From: Cryptomeria japonica
Taxonomy: Eukaryota > Streptophyta > Pinopsida > Cupressales > Cupressaceae
Length of the DNA stretch: 64,000 nt
Direction of reading: 5' to 3'
Assembly (NCBI RefSeq): GCF_030272615.1
Contig: NC_081414.1
Span: 3,663,501-3,727,500 of the forward strand
A model generated the notes under the pieces. It was not told the DNA's origin and did not search any database. It worked only from the letters and a program-made list of their open reading frames with translations. A program made the position numbers and the translations under genes. The stretch's first letter is position 1. The number at the start of each line of letters is the position of its first letter. Below are positions 45,378-55,991 of the stretch, in pieces.

Positions 45378-46218
45378 CCCTCATTCATTTTCATTTTGGA
45401 TATTAGAATTAGGAAGGAGATATTAGAATTATTAGAGCTTTTGGAGAGAAGAAAGTTATTTTGTAGCAAGATTGAGCATTGAAGAAAGAATTTCGAGCAA
45501 TTGTTGTCTATGTTGACTTTGAGATCAATAAAATATTGAAGTTATGGTGTTTTATTGCAATTCTCATGGTTATCTTCATGGTTGTTTACTTTCTTGAATC
45601 ATTCTCAGTCGAAGTAGTGTTTAAATTTGAAGGACTAAGTGTTGAGCTTGATCTTTGGTGAGATTCACGTTCCAAACCACTAGCTTCTTACTGATTGTAA
45701 GGACGCCTTGTGTGGTCAACTGGAGATATTTGGACTGCTTAAACCTTCAGTCATTATTGAATTATTGACATGTACCTTCATGGTAGTGTCTATGATTCTT
45801 GATGATTTGAAAATCAATAGTCACCCTAGAAGATCGCATCAATCTCAGTAGAGTTGTAATTCCTTGGCAATACTGAAATTGGTCGAGTCTTGCCAAGTTT
45901 AGCCTACATTGAGTCATTCTTAGGATTAGATTAGGATTCATCTCTTGCAAACCCTACCTTTTGATCTTTTTGAGAACTTGTTAGTTTTAGGAAAATCTAT
46001 TCCTGAACGGAAACGTAAGGCCCCTTGATGAAACAACATTCACAACGACCACTGGTGCTTATCCACACGTAGAGACCCTACATTACAGAACCTTGGAGTC
46101 ATCCTGATTGATCCTTCTTCACGACATCTTCAGCAATCAGAGGCTTTGTTCAAGAGAGGATAAGGTACCCTTGGGTATTTTATTCTGTGTTAGGCAGTGT
46201 ACAAAATACACGTCAACA

Positions 46219-46414
46219 AAACCCTACTTGACATGTGAATGGTAGTATTGCTTTATTTTGTTGATTTGTATGATCTTAGGTATCTTCATTTGTGTATGGT
46301 GGATCATTTTCATTGTTAGGCTACGGTTTTGTGGTTAGATCTTTGTTAGTCTTTCAATATTATTGTTTTCATCGTCTATTTTCACTATATACATTTTGGC
46401 ACGTCCGGTGGGAC
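46219..46414 (+). mobile_element. Outer Tat-like LTR, last part, and its PBS
   Basis: After the AAACC duplication the LTR runs to CTATATACA at 46393. TGGCACGTCCGGTGGGAC (46397-46414) follows, a PBS-like sequence of a type I recall from plant Tat elements. The parent tRNA is not certain. Confidence 0.65.
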
Positions 46415-48253
46415 TGTTGTCCCTTTCATTTTGACATTTTGTTGGAAAATGTGTATTTTTTTTTAAGTTGCAGGTTCAGCATTGCGACGATTTTGCGTTT
46501 TTCTATGTCTGTGTTAGATCCAATCACGTCTGTGATTTCTTATCGTGTCTATGACAACTTTTGCCATGTTTTTGATTTGCTTTATGTTTTGCAGATCTGT
46601 CATCCCGAAGTCATGCCTGTGTTAGATCTAACCGCATTTTTTATTTATTTATGTGTTTATGTCGTCTTTTGTTGCGTTTCTATTTTTGCAGGGTTTTATG
46701 TCATTTTGCAAGTTCCTTTTGTTTTTATAAATCGTGTCTCTGACTTCTATTTCCACATTTCTATCCATAATTTGCGTTTGTGCATATTTCTGTCACGTTT
46801 GTGGTTTTTCTGTCATTTTGCAGGTTTAGGTTTTTGAAAGTGCGTTTGAGTCATCTGTTGTTGTGTTTGTGTTTTATTTCTGCGTCTATGTCTGGTATAG
46901 TTGTGTCTGTGTCTTTCAAATTTTCATTTCGCTTTCATCTAGGGTTTTCAGATTTTTGGTTTTTGCCCTAACCTTGTGATCACACTAACGAAGTGGTGCA
47001 GCTCTGTGAAAAGGAGAAAAACATTTGTCAAAGGCCCCTATTTCACAAAGTCATTTGGGATTTCTAAAATTTACCTAACTTGTGTGCTTGCGGGTGGGGT
47101 ATCATTTCAAAACTACTAACAAGTTTGCTGCAAGACCTTTGGCAAAGATTTTGATTTTGATTTTGAAATTGCTTGCTTTGTCTTCTTTAGTTTAGCAAAC
47201 ACTTCAATTGGTGCTCTAAAATTAACAAGTGTCTTTTGTGTTTTGAGCAATAGGCTCTTTTTGTTTTACCTTTTAGAGGGTCTATCTCCCGAGTAGCCCA
47301 TAAGGCCAAGTGAGATGGAACGACCCAAGTGGTAACAAGCTAAAGTCAAGCTCTTCCAAGCCACTATAAATAAAAGCGTTTGTGATGAAAGTTGCAAGAA
47401 ACGAGTGTTACATGTTGCTATAACAACATTATGACTCCCCATAAACCCTATAGAGCGTAACCTCTATAGGCTAGGAAGCCTTCTATTTAACGGAGCGTAA
47501 CACGTTGATGATTATAGCCACCCGAACGGATGCCCTTACTAGACACCTTTGTGTTAAAAGCCAAAAACCTTCCAGTTGTTGGTATAGGAGGTCAGACCTC
47601 TGATCTCGTCTCACATTCTTACGGTTCTTAGTAGAGATACAAATTTCGCCACAGGGAGTTTTCGTGGGGACTGGTGTTTGGCTACCCCGGAGAAGTGAGT
47701 GTCGTGGAGGGGAGCCAGTGGGGTCAAGAATCTAAGTATCCACTCTGAATAATTGTAGTTGAGAAACTAAGTGAGATCCAACAACTATTGTCCTGGCCGG
47801 CCTTAGGATTTGTGCTTGTCTTCATTATCAATAAGAATCAATCAAACATTTTCAAACAAACATTGTATCTATCGTGTTTTCCAAGTGTATGCAAGATAAA
47901 TAAGGACATTTCACAATGACACTTGAAATTGAAACACTTTATCATTTTCAGACAAAAACACTTTTAGACATTGGGTCTCCACTGTTTTGCTATGTTTTCT
48001 TGCCCCTAAAAGTCAAAAACATCAAGATTCGGTTCCATTCAACAACTTTACAATTGGACAGAACTGTAAAACATTTTTAGAACCACATTTGTGTCAGTTT
48101 AAACCGTGTTGTGTTGGATTTTCGTGTCTGTGCAAAGCAGAATCATGTCTGGGCATCAGAGGGATATACTGTCACATTTACCAGAGAAAATTGTAAAACC
48201 GCGACTGTGTTGGATTTGTGTTTGTGTAGAGCAGAATCGTGTCTGCAAACTAT
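46415..48253 (+). mobile_element. 5' leader of the outer Tat-like element
   Basis: Long leader downstream of the PBS. The first part is T-rich, with repeated TTTTGCAG stretches (near 46585, 46680 and 46815). The part from 47280 on (AAGTGAGATGGAACGACCCA and so on) looks like the conserved leader of gypsy-type elements. A roughly 95-base near-duplication carries GTGTTGGATT...GCAGAATCRTGTCTG (48110 and 48205). No gag begins before the second element interrupts it at about 48254. The frame at 46292-46837 is T-rich and not a gene. Confidence 0.5.
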
Positions 48254-48868
48254 TATCACTGTTTTAAATATGTTGAAAATCTTGCCTTTTAGCTGTTGGA
48301 GTCTGTCAAAATTCAAAAAATTGACCTTTGTCTGCAAGTTTATGGTTCTAAGGGTTTAGGGTTGTTGGGCATTTCAAAAGCATTTGAAAAAAAAACCTTT
48401 GTGTCGCTTTTCCTCCAAATCTTCTTTTTCCTCGATACCTTTTTCCATTTAAGTGGAAGGGTCGTCGCATCGTTGCAGAGGGGCCCCCTTTTAGGTCTAG
48501 GCTTAGGCGGGTTCTTATAATTTTGAAATATTTTGCAATATTTCCTTGAGTCCTAAGTCTTTCCTTTTATCTGTTGGGTTTCTTAAAGATCAAGCAATTT
48601 TCTTTAGATCTCGCAGCTATCGTTATACCGCAACATAAAGTTGGACGATGGTTATTCGTCACGACATGGCGACAAACCACTAGCGGTGGACTATGGCCGG
48701 CGGGTTAAAGCAATTACAATTAAGCCAGACGGTTAAGTAAAGGCGGCAAGGTATCGAAGAAGTTTAAAGATCGAGCAGGTTCCTGTTGATCTGGCGGTTG
48801 TCGTTGATCCGCCATGCAAAGTTGCTCGAATATTATCCTTCGCGGACCAGCGACTAGATGGTGGGACT
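48254..48868 (+). repeat. 5' LTR of the Tat-like element, first part
   Basis: It aligns with 62928-63533 (for example CTTGCCTTTTAGCTGTTGGA and AAGTTTATGGTTCTAAGGGT). Two copies of an internal repeat (48608-48690 and 48788-48867) contain the hairpin GGCGG...CCGCC and GTGGACC- or CGCGGACCAGCGAC-type cores. The exact outer edge is uncertain because homology begins without a clear TG. It is interrupted at 48869. Confidence 0.75.
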
Positions 48869-50370
48869 TGATAGTTCTGATACTTAATGTTAAGTACAAC
48901 TGCCAAGCTAATAAGATGAGAGGGGGGGTGAATCATACAAACTTAATCTTCCATAAAAACATCAGATTCAACCTCGGTAACATATACTTCAGTGATATAA
49001 CCAAAACTGCTAAACATGCAAACTCAAAAGCATATAAACATCATAATACTCATAACACCAAATTTAACGTGGAAACCCAAATAGGGAAAAACCACTGTGG
49101 GATTTCAAACCCACTAAAAAATATACTCTTCTAGAGTATGCTCGGTTAAAAGCAAATCCTGTTAAAGATTACAAACACATTGCTAGATGTGACCCGATTA
49201 AGGGATTTCCCTCAGATCTATTAGGATCTTCACCTTGTTAGAGGTGACCTTGTTAAAGGATTTCAAACATTCAATCAGAATGTCACCTTGCTAGAGGGTT
49301 TTACAAATAAGACTGTTAAGTCTACTCAGTTAAGAGATTTTCTGTCACTTCATAAAATAACAGTAATAAAAATCTATCTGCAACTTCACATCTAAAATGC
49401 TAAAGCAGATTCTTATTTTCTCAATACAATAGGACTAATCTTGTCCATCTACTGGGCTCTATACTCTGTTATTCAAAACAGGTCTTCAAGCTTCTGTGCT
49501 CGGTAATCACTATGTAGCATCCCTGTGCATACACTTGCTCACATACATTGTTTATCAACAGTTCCTTATTTATAAACAATTCGCCAACCACTTAATCTCC
49601 TTGATCACATTTCCCATGATCAATCATAGCCATCAGATCTTCAAACTTTGACCAAGTTCAATGTATCATTCGATCTGAAAATATTTTACCCCGCCTTGGA
49701 ACTTGCATACATTTTTTGGAACTTGTGCTAGGGTATTGGGGCTCAATTTGCGCTATAGATCTTCCTGTCGATTTTTCTTTGCCATAGATTCTTTAACAAA
49801 CTTCTTTCACGGCATACCAATCATTTAATCATAGCCAACTCATCAACTTCCTTCATTAAATAATGCTTTTATTCATTCAATGCATTCTGTTACTACTCGG
49901 TTGTAACTCGGTAAATACTAAACTTCACTCGGTAGACATACCGCCTTCATTAATCGATAGTGATAGCCTTAGGGTTTACCGACTAGGTTCTTTGCTCGGT
50001 AACATAGTATAGTATTAACCTTACAATCAATAACATATGTATGATATCAAAACAATCTAAACATCATGATCTCATCATTGTCTAACTCAGTAATAGTTGC
50101 CCATTGAATAACTTATTCCTCCCCTTATTCATCATATTCTTTCTGTGTCTTCTACCGACATCTTTATACTCATCAAATCACACTTCTTAAGATATGGCAA
50201 CATCATACTGAATTAGAAAATCAATTTCTTGACATCAATGACGAAATAATAATATTAAGACAGTAAACATCCTTAATCAGTTTTATCCATAATCATCAAC
50301 AACCTTCTCAATATCCTTATTGAAATGCCAACAATCTCTCCTTGTCTGTTATAATGCCAACAATCTCCCC
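48869..50370 (-). repeat. 3' LTR of the inserted copia element and duplicated polypurine tract
   Basis: The LTR start on the minus strand is TGTTGGCATTTCAATAAGG at 50333. It holds the copia hairpin (49068-49096) and many CTCGGTA motifs. Just inside is AAGGAGAGAT, and 27 bases further GGGGGAGATTGTTGGCATT again, so the polypurine tract and the first bases of the LTR occur twice. Confidence 0.8.
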
Positions 50371-50753
50371 CTTTGGCATTGATGGCAAAACCAATTGATT
50401 TGACCTAAATGATTCGGATTCAGATTGCTGTGATTCTGAAATGCTGAAATACTCTCCCCCTGTCATCAGTCTTCTCCCCCATACATTAGTCTTCTCTTCT
50501 TTTCTTCAGTCTTCTCCCCCTTTGACAACAATGCCAAAAAGTAAAGAGTTAAAACATAATTTGTTCCTATATGAAGTGATTTCCTGCTGTTATGTGTCAA
50601 CTTAGTCTCGGTCAAAGCATTTTGTCTTCAATTCCTGTTTCCTTTATTTGTTTCCTGCACACCTTTAGAAAACCTCCTAAAGAGTGTAAATCAACATCAA
50701 CTCCTAAAAGATATTCTGTAGAGTCATTTAATTGATGCTTTCATCGAACTCGG

Positions 50754-52338
50754 TCAGTGAGTAGAAGATAGCGGTAGGACCCCTAATTTACTTTTGAGAT
50801 ATTCAAAAGTGTCCCTTGGTAGTGGCTTGGTGAAGATATCTGCTATTTGTTCCTTTGTGCTAACATATTTCAACACCACTTTCTTCTCTTGAGCTTCTTC
50901 CCTAAGATAATGATATTTTGATAGAGATGTGCTTCGTTTTAGAGTGCATAATAGGATTCTTTGAAATGTTAAAGGCACTAGTATTGTCACATAATATAGT
51001 TACTGACTCGGTAACTTTCTCATTTATACCTTCCAATAGTTGTTTGATCCATGCTATGTTGGTACAATTCAATGCTGCAGCAATGTATTCAGCTTCTATT
51101 GTTGACTGTGAAACACATCTTTGTTTCTTGCTAAGCCAACTCACTAGTCTTTCTCCCAAAAAGAAAGCTCCTCCACTTGTGTTTTTCCTGTCATCAATGT
51201 TGCCTACCCAATCATCATCAATATAAACTTTTAAATCAAAATCATTTCCTTTCTGATATACTAAGCCATAATCTTTAGTGCCTTTCAAGTATCTGAAAAT
51301 TCTTTTGATTGTTGTCATGTGTGTTTCCTTGGGATCTGCAGAGAATCTTGCAACTATACCTACTGCATGTGCTATATCTGGCCTGTTGTGAACAACATAT
51401 TGTAGCTTTCCAATCATGGATTGGTAAAGTGTCTCATCAATAGATGCAGATTCATCATTCTTTGATAGTTTACAGTTGGTAGTCATAGGAGTACTTACTG
51501 GTTTTGAATCATCCATTCCAAATTTCTTCAAGATTTCCTTTATGTACTTGGATTGAGTAATGAAAATCTCATCTTTCATTTGCAGTATCTGTAAACCTAT
51601 AAAATACTTTATCCCACCGATTAATGACATCTCAAATTCTTTGCTCATTTCATTTCCAAAGTTCTTACATAGAGAGTCATTTCCACAAAATATAATATCA
51701 TCAACAAATATGGCTAAGATCAGTATTCCATTTTCATCATTCTTCATGTACATATTGTTGTTTTCACTTGTCCTTATACAACCAATCTTGATTAAATAAG
51801 AGTGCAATCTTTCATACCATGCTCTAGGTGCTTGTTTCAAACCATATAAAACTTTGTTCAATTTACATACCTGATCTTTATTATTGTCTTCAAGAAATCC
51901 TTCAGGTTGTTCAATAAAAACTTCTTCTAATATACCATTTAGAAATGCAGATTTGCCATCCATTTGATATACCTTAAAATTCTTGTAAGCAACATATGCC
52001 AACAATGTTCTTACTCCTTCAAGTCTTGCCACAGGTGCAAAAGTCTCACCATAATCAATTCCTTCTTCTTGGGCATAACCTTTGCAAACTAGTCTTGCTT
52101 TATTTCGAATGACCTCACCTTTTTCATTCAGCTTGTTTATGAAAATCCACTTTGTACCGATTACATTTTTGTCCTTCGGTCTTGGGATTAGAGTCCATGT
52201 GTCATTCTTCTTGATTTGATCAATCTCTTCTGTCATAGCATTTATCCAATCTTCACTGTTAAATGCCTCTTTCACTATCCTCGGTTCAAATTCAAATATC
52301 AGACATGTGTTCTGTCTCAGTTTGTTCCTTGTCATCAC
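50754..52338 (-). pseudogene. Copia reverse transcriptase and RNase H with one frameshift
   Basis: The RT core is well kept: GTKWIFINKLNEKGEVIRNK, EEGIDYGETFAPVARLEGVR, the catalytic FVDD box (about 51693-51704) and LYGLKQAPRAWYERL. RNase H has YIDDDWVGNIDDRKNTSGG, STIEAEY and LCDN. A one-base shift near 50920 moves the C-terminus (VSTKEQIADIFTKPL, then LKSKLGVL) to a second frame. Apart from this shift the RT looks competent, which fits a fairly young insertion. No upstream gag remains. Confidence 0.85.
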
Positions 52339-52446
52339 TGGATCATCCTTATCTCCTATAATCTGACTTTATGCATGATGTCTTCTGACATACTTGGCTA
52401 ATACAGGCTCGGTAGGCTCTGTATGATCTTCTTCATCACTCGGTAA

Positions 52447-52962
52447 CTAGACATTCTCTTCATTTCCTTTTGCAGTTTTCTCAGTAGGACTTGTCGGTTG
52501 AACATAGACAAATTCATTATAATCTTCTGGTTCTTTGGAATTTCCTTCATCATTTCTTTCTGCAAATTCATCAATTTTCACATTTGCACTTTCTACTATT
52601 TTGTTAGATGATTTGATCAGACATTTAAATGCTTTACTTCTAGAAGAATGACCAAGAAATGTTCCTTCTTCACTTTTCTGATCAAACTTGCCATTTCTAT
52701 CATCTGTGTGTACATAGCATCTACTTCCAAAGATTTTAAAATAACTTACATTAGGTTTCTTGTCATACCAGATTTCATATGGTGTCTTCAAAGTTCCTTT
52801 CTTCAGTTGTACTCGGTTCAGGGTGTAAACTGCTGTGCTTATTGCTTCTCTCCAAAATGTTTGTGGCACTTTCTTTTCAATCATCAGGGTTCTGGCACAA
52901 TCAACAATAGATCTGTTTCTTCTCTCAACAATTCCATTTTGTTGTGGAGTTCTCGGTTGCAA
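52447..52962 (-). pseudogene. Copia integrase, C-terminal half
   Basis: The frame opens at the deletion junction with RTPQQNGIVERRNRS, the motif holding the third catalytic residue (Glu) of the integrase core. It goes on with FWREAISTAVYTLNR and YFKIFGSRCYVHT, typical of copia integrase C-terminal regions. The zinc-binding domain and first two catalytic Asp residues are deleted. Confidence 0.8.
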
Positions 52963-53414
52963 CTCGGTAAATACTAAACTTCACTCGGTAGACATACCGC
53001 CTTCATTAACCGATAGCAATAGCCTTAGGGTTTACCGACTAGGTTCCTTAGGGTTTACTGACTAGGTTCTTTGCTCGGTAACATAGTATAGTATTAACCT
53101 TACAATCAATAACATATGTATGATATCAAAACAATCTAAACATCATGATCTCATTATTGTCTAACTCGGTAATAGTTGCCCATTGAATAACTTATTTCTC
53201 CCCTTATTCATCATATTCTTTCTGTGTCTTTTACCGACGTCTTTATACTCATCAAATCATATTTCTTAAGATATGGCAACATCATACTGAATTAGAAAAT
53301 CAATTTCTTGACATCAATGACAAAATAATAATATTAAGATAGTAAACATCCTTAGTCAGTTTTATCCATAATCATCAACAACCTTTTCTCAATATCCTTA
53401 TTGAAATGCCAACA
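52951..53414 (-). repeat. 5' LTR remnant of the copia element
   Basis: It aligns with about 49895-50333 of the 3' LTR (CGGTAGACATACCGCCTTC and onward). The junction with integrase lies in TCTCGGTTG, a sequence present at both sites, so deletion through short homology is likely. It also has a 26-base duplication (CTTAGGGTTTACTGACTAGG) not in the other LTR. Confidence 0.8.
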
Positions 53415-55605
53415 AGATCCACTCATAGGAAGCGTTCTAAGTGTGTTAAAGTGCAGATAAGTTTTTGCGCATCGACGGTTTTCGCTATACCGCGACATAA
53501 AGTTGCTCGACCGTTATTCTTCGCGGATCAGCGACCAAGTGGTGGGGCCGGTGAGAAAGGCGGGTCTGTTGGTGCAGACATGGCGAGTGAGTTGGTGAAC
53601 AGGTGGATCTGTTAGCCCAAGCCTAAGGTGACACGTGGCGGAGCAGAGGGTATAAGACCAAGGTCCAATGGTGGGTCCAGCGGTGATGAGATGGTAGTCA
53701 AGTGGCATGTCATCAAACTCATAAAATGACTTATCGAACAAACCTTGGCCGCAATGGATCTCTAAAAGGATTCACCGAAAGCATCATTTCCATCGACAAT
53801 AAAGTACATCGAAGAAATCACAACTGGTTCCGCCGATAAAATAAAAAAGTATCAATGAAACTATAGGATCGATGAGAAATGTGAACAGCTCACCGAGGGA
53901 GGAAGTTTGGCCGAAAGAATAATATCGAACAAACCAACAGAAACTTTAAGTGAAGCGGTGGATGGGGTGACAAGTCAGATTGTGGCTAGCTGGATGCACA
54001 GACAAATCAGGAAGTGACACCCGACAAAAGGGAGCAACTTAGACGAGTTAAAGGTCGAGCAGGTTAGAGATGATCCAACGATGGTCGTTGTACTGCGGTT
54101 GTGAAGTTGCACGATGAATACTCTTTGTGGACCAACAACCAAATGGTGGGACCCCTTCTAAAGTGGGTGGCTCAGGTAAGTTAAAGGGCGTGCTAGTTTT
54201 GTGTGATCTCATGGTTGTCGCTCAACCGCTATGAGGAGAAGCTCGATTGTTAGTCATCGTGGATCAGTGACTAAAGGAAAAGTTCTTAGAGGAAAGCTTC
54301 TCCAGTCCGTTGGCGCCAAAATTCGAATTTTTAAAAGGACTAATGGCAAAGTTGTGCGGCTTCCCGTCTGACATTGTTTTGAAGTGTAAACTTGCAGAGA
54401 GGTATTCAAGGGGATTTGCAGAGAAAATAGGTGCGATTTTGTGATTTCTCCGGCAACAAGAATGGGAAATTAAGTATGTGATGAAAGGGACAGGGCAAAG
54501 GAAGAATCAACCGACACTCCAATATGTAGTAACCCTCAGGAAATCAGAAGCGGTTAGTTATTGCAACGGTTTTTTGGAAATCACAATTCTGAAGAATCAA
54601 AGGCATTTGGCACTTGATCTGTGAATACTAAGTAGTCAGTTGGCCTTTCTCCGGCTGGTTAATTGATCTGTTATGCTTCCGCTTCGTTGGTAAACAATGT
54701 AACCTTTTTAGGGGGGATTATGGTTAGGCTTTAGAATATTTGTTTTCTAGGGAAGTTTGAAGCTTGTCGCATCCATATCTCTATAAATAGATACCAAGAC
54801 TACTTTAAAAAGGGACGCAAATTTTGTAGCTAAACTCTGGTAAAATTAATCAGGCCATTTTCTTAGCAATTTTTGAGTCAAATAGGATGTACTTGTAATG
54901 TTTTGATGGAGAAATGAAATATACAGTCCAGAGAATTTTAAATTCAGATTTGTATTGTCTCTATGCCATTGTACTGGTGTTCATTTCATTTAAGTAATCA
55001 AGGATTATTTATCTGAATGACTTGTTAGGCATTTAATGAAGTTGTTTTAAGTATTTTTCTCAAGGAGGAAATATAAACGTACTTTGAACAAAGTCATTGA
55101 TGTCAATATTTTGGTGTGGATCTGATAATGAAATCTGGTGCTGAATAGGACTCTGTATATGTCAGGCATATACAGAGTTGATGGATCACTAATTTGTGAC
55201 TTGTGTATGAGTTTCTCTTGTCAGGTTGCAGTCTACTGTAGATGACTCTATTGCCCGAATAAGGCATTGGTTTACCTGTTGGTTTTTTGATGCATTTTTG
55301 TGGTCCTTTTCAAAAAGTCAAATCAACTTTCCATTTTATGTTTAGTTGTGCCAGTCAGTAAGGAAAGTTTACAGGAATGTACACTGGTTTTTTGTAAACC
55401 TTTTGCTATTTTTGTAAAAAAATAGTCATAAAAGGGGTTCACCTGCCCAAGCTTTTAAAAGCTTAAAATGTAAGAGGTTTCCTCATTGAAACCTTGTCTT
55501 GTTGTCTTTATTTCAAGCTTTTGTTGTTCTCTTCCATTGCAACACAGAGGTAGTAACATTCATTTTTTAAAAGATAGGGAACATAGGTTTTCAAAATGGA
55601 GAACA
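53415..55605 (+). repeat. 5' LTR of the Tat-like element, second part
   Basis: 53420-53960 aligns with 63533-64000 of the 3' LTR. Further copies of the hairpin repeat lie at 53470-53547, 54071-54153 and 54202-54276. A TATA box (CTATAAATAG, 54781-54790) marks the U3/R boundary. The LTR ends near AACA before the first PBS copy. It has no ORF. Confidence 0.75.
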
Positions 55606-55612
55606 AAAAAAA

Positions 55613-55822
55613 TGACGATTCTGCTGGGGAGTAATCTAAAGATATATGGTATAGATTGTTGAATCAGAGTGTAAGAGAGTTTGCCCATCCGAGTCACCAC
55701 AACAAAAATGGTGACTCTGCTGGGGAGTAATCTAAATATCTCTGGTATAGATTGTTGAATTAGAGTGTAAGAGAGTTTGCCCATCCAAGTCAACACAACA
55801 AAAATGGTGACTCTGTTGGGGA
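55613..55822 (+). repeat. Primer binding site region, three tandem 96-bp copies
   Basis: TGACGATTCTGCTGGGGA (55613), TGGTGACTCTGCTGGGGA (55709) and TGGTGACTCTGTTGGGGA (55805) are exactly 96 bases apart. The ancestral form TGGCGACTCTGCTGGGGA is the tRNA-Arg-type PBS that I recall for Ogre/Tat elements. Copies 2 and 3 are each preceded by ACAACA, the LTR-end sequence, so LTR end plus PBS has been amplified together. Confidence 0.85.
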
Positions 55823-55991
55823 GAGTCAAATAAGATAAGTCTTATACTCCAAATCTGTGTCTTTATTGCATAAACGTGATTCACTGTGTTAAAATATATT
55901 TTATTCCCAAGATATTGGTGGCGACTCTAAAGTAAGGAAAAAACCAGTGTTCTTTTAGAAAAAATCACAGTCACTTCAAAAGGTTAGCAAG

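Larger units (their letters stand above)
39043..46218 (+). mobile_element. Family A giant solo LTR-like unit (7,176 bp) carrying an ORF
   Basis: The unit starts TGTTGTAACCATTTCACACA and ends ACAAAATACACGTCAACA. Direct duplications AAACC flank it exactly (39038-39042 and 46219-46223). Its start matches the LTR starts at 14559 and 25586, and its end matches the LTR end at 826. I see no second LTR, PBS or internal pol between its borders, so the simplest reading is a solo LTR of unusual length. Inside, in order: terminal hairpin (39064-39087), hairpin array (39515-41097), TATA (41437), possible intron (41740-41913), a 1,084-codon ORF (41922-45176) and a second TATA (45369). The alternative is a compact non-autonomous element without LTRs. 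Confidence 0.7.
48869..53414 (-). mobile_element. Copia element (minus strand) inserted in the Tat-like LTR
   Basis: The insertion starts TGATAGTTCTGATAC and ends GCCAACA. The uninterrupted site at 63525-63550 (GGTGGGACCCACTCATAGG) shows a target of GGACC. Its flanking copies now read GGACT and AGATC, all differences being transitions. The element keeps a complete 3' LTR (48869-50333), RT/RNase H and half an integrase, then jumps into the middle of its 5' LTR at 52951. Gag, protease, the integrase N-terminus, the PBS and about 1 kb of 5' LTR are lost. Confidence 0.85.

Noticed and set aside
46292-46971. Hydrophobic ORF of 181 codons resembling a membrane protein
   Set aside because: The Phe/Val/Leu/Cys content follows from T-rich DNA in an element leader. 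No start context or similarity supports a gene.
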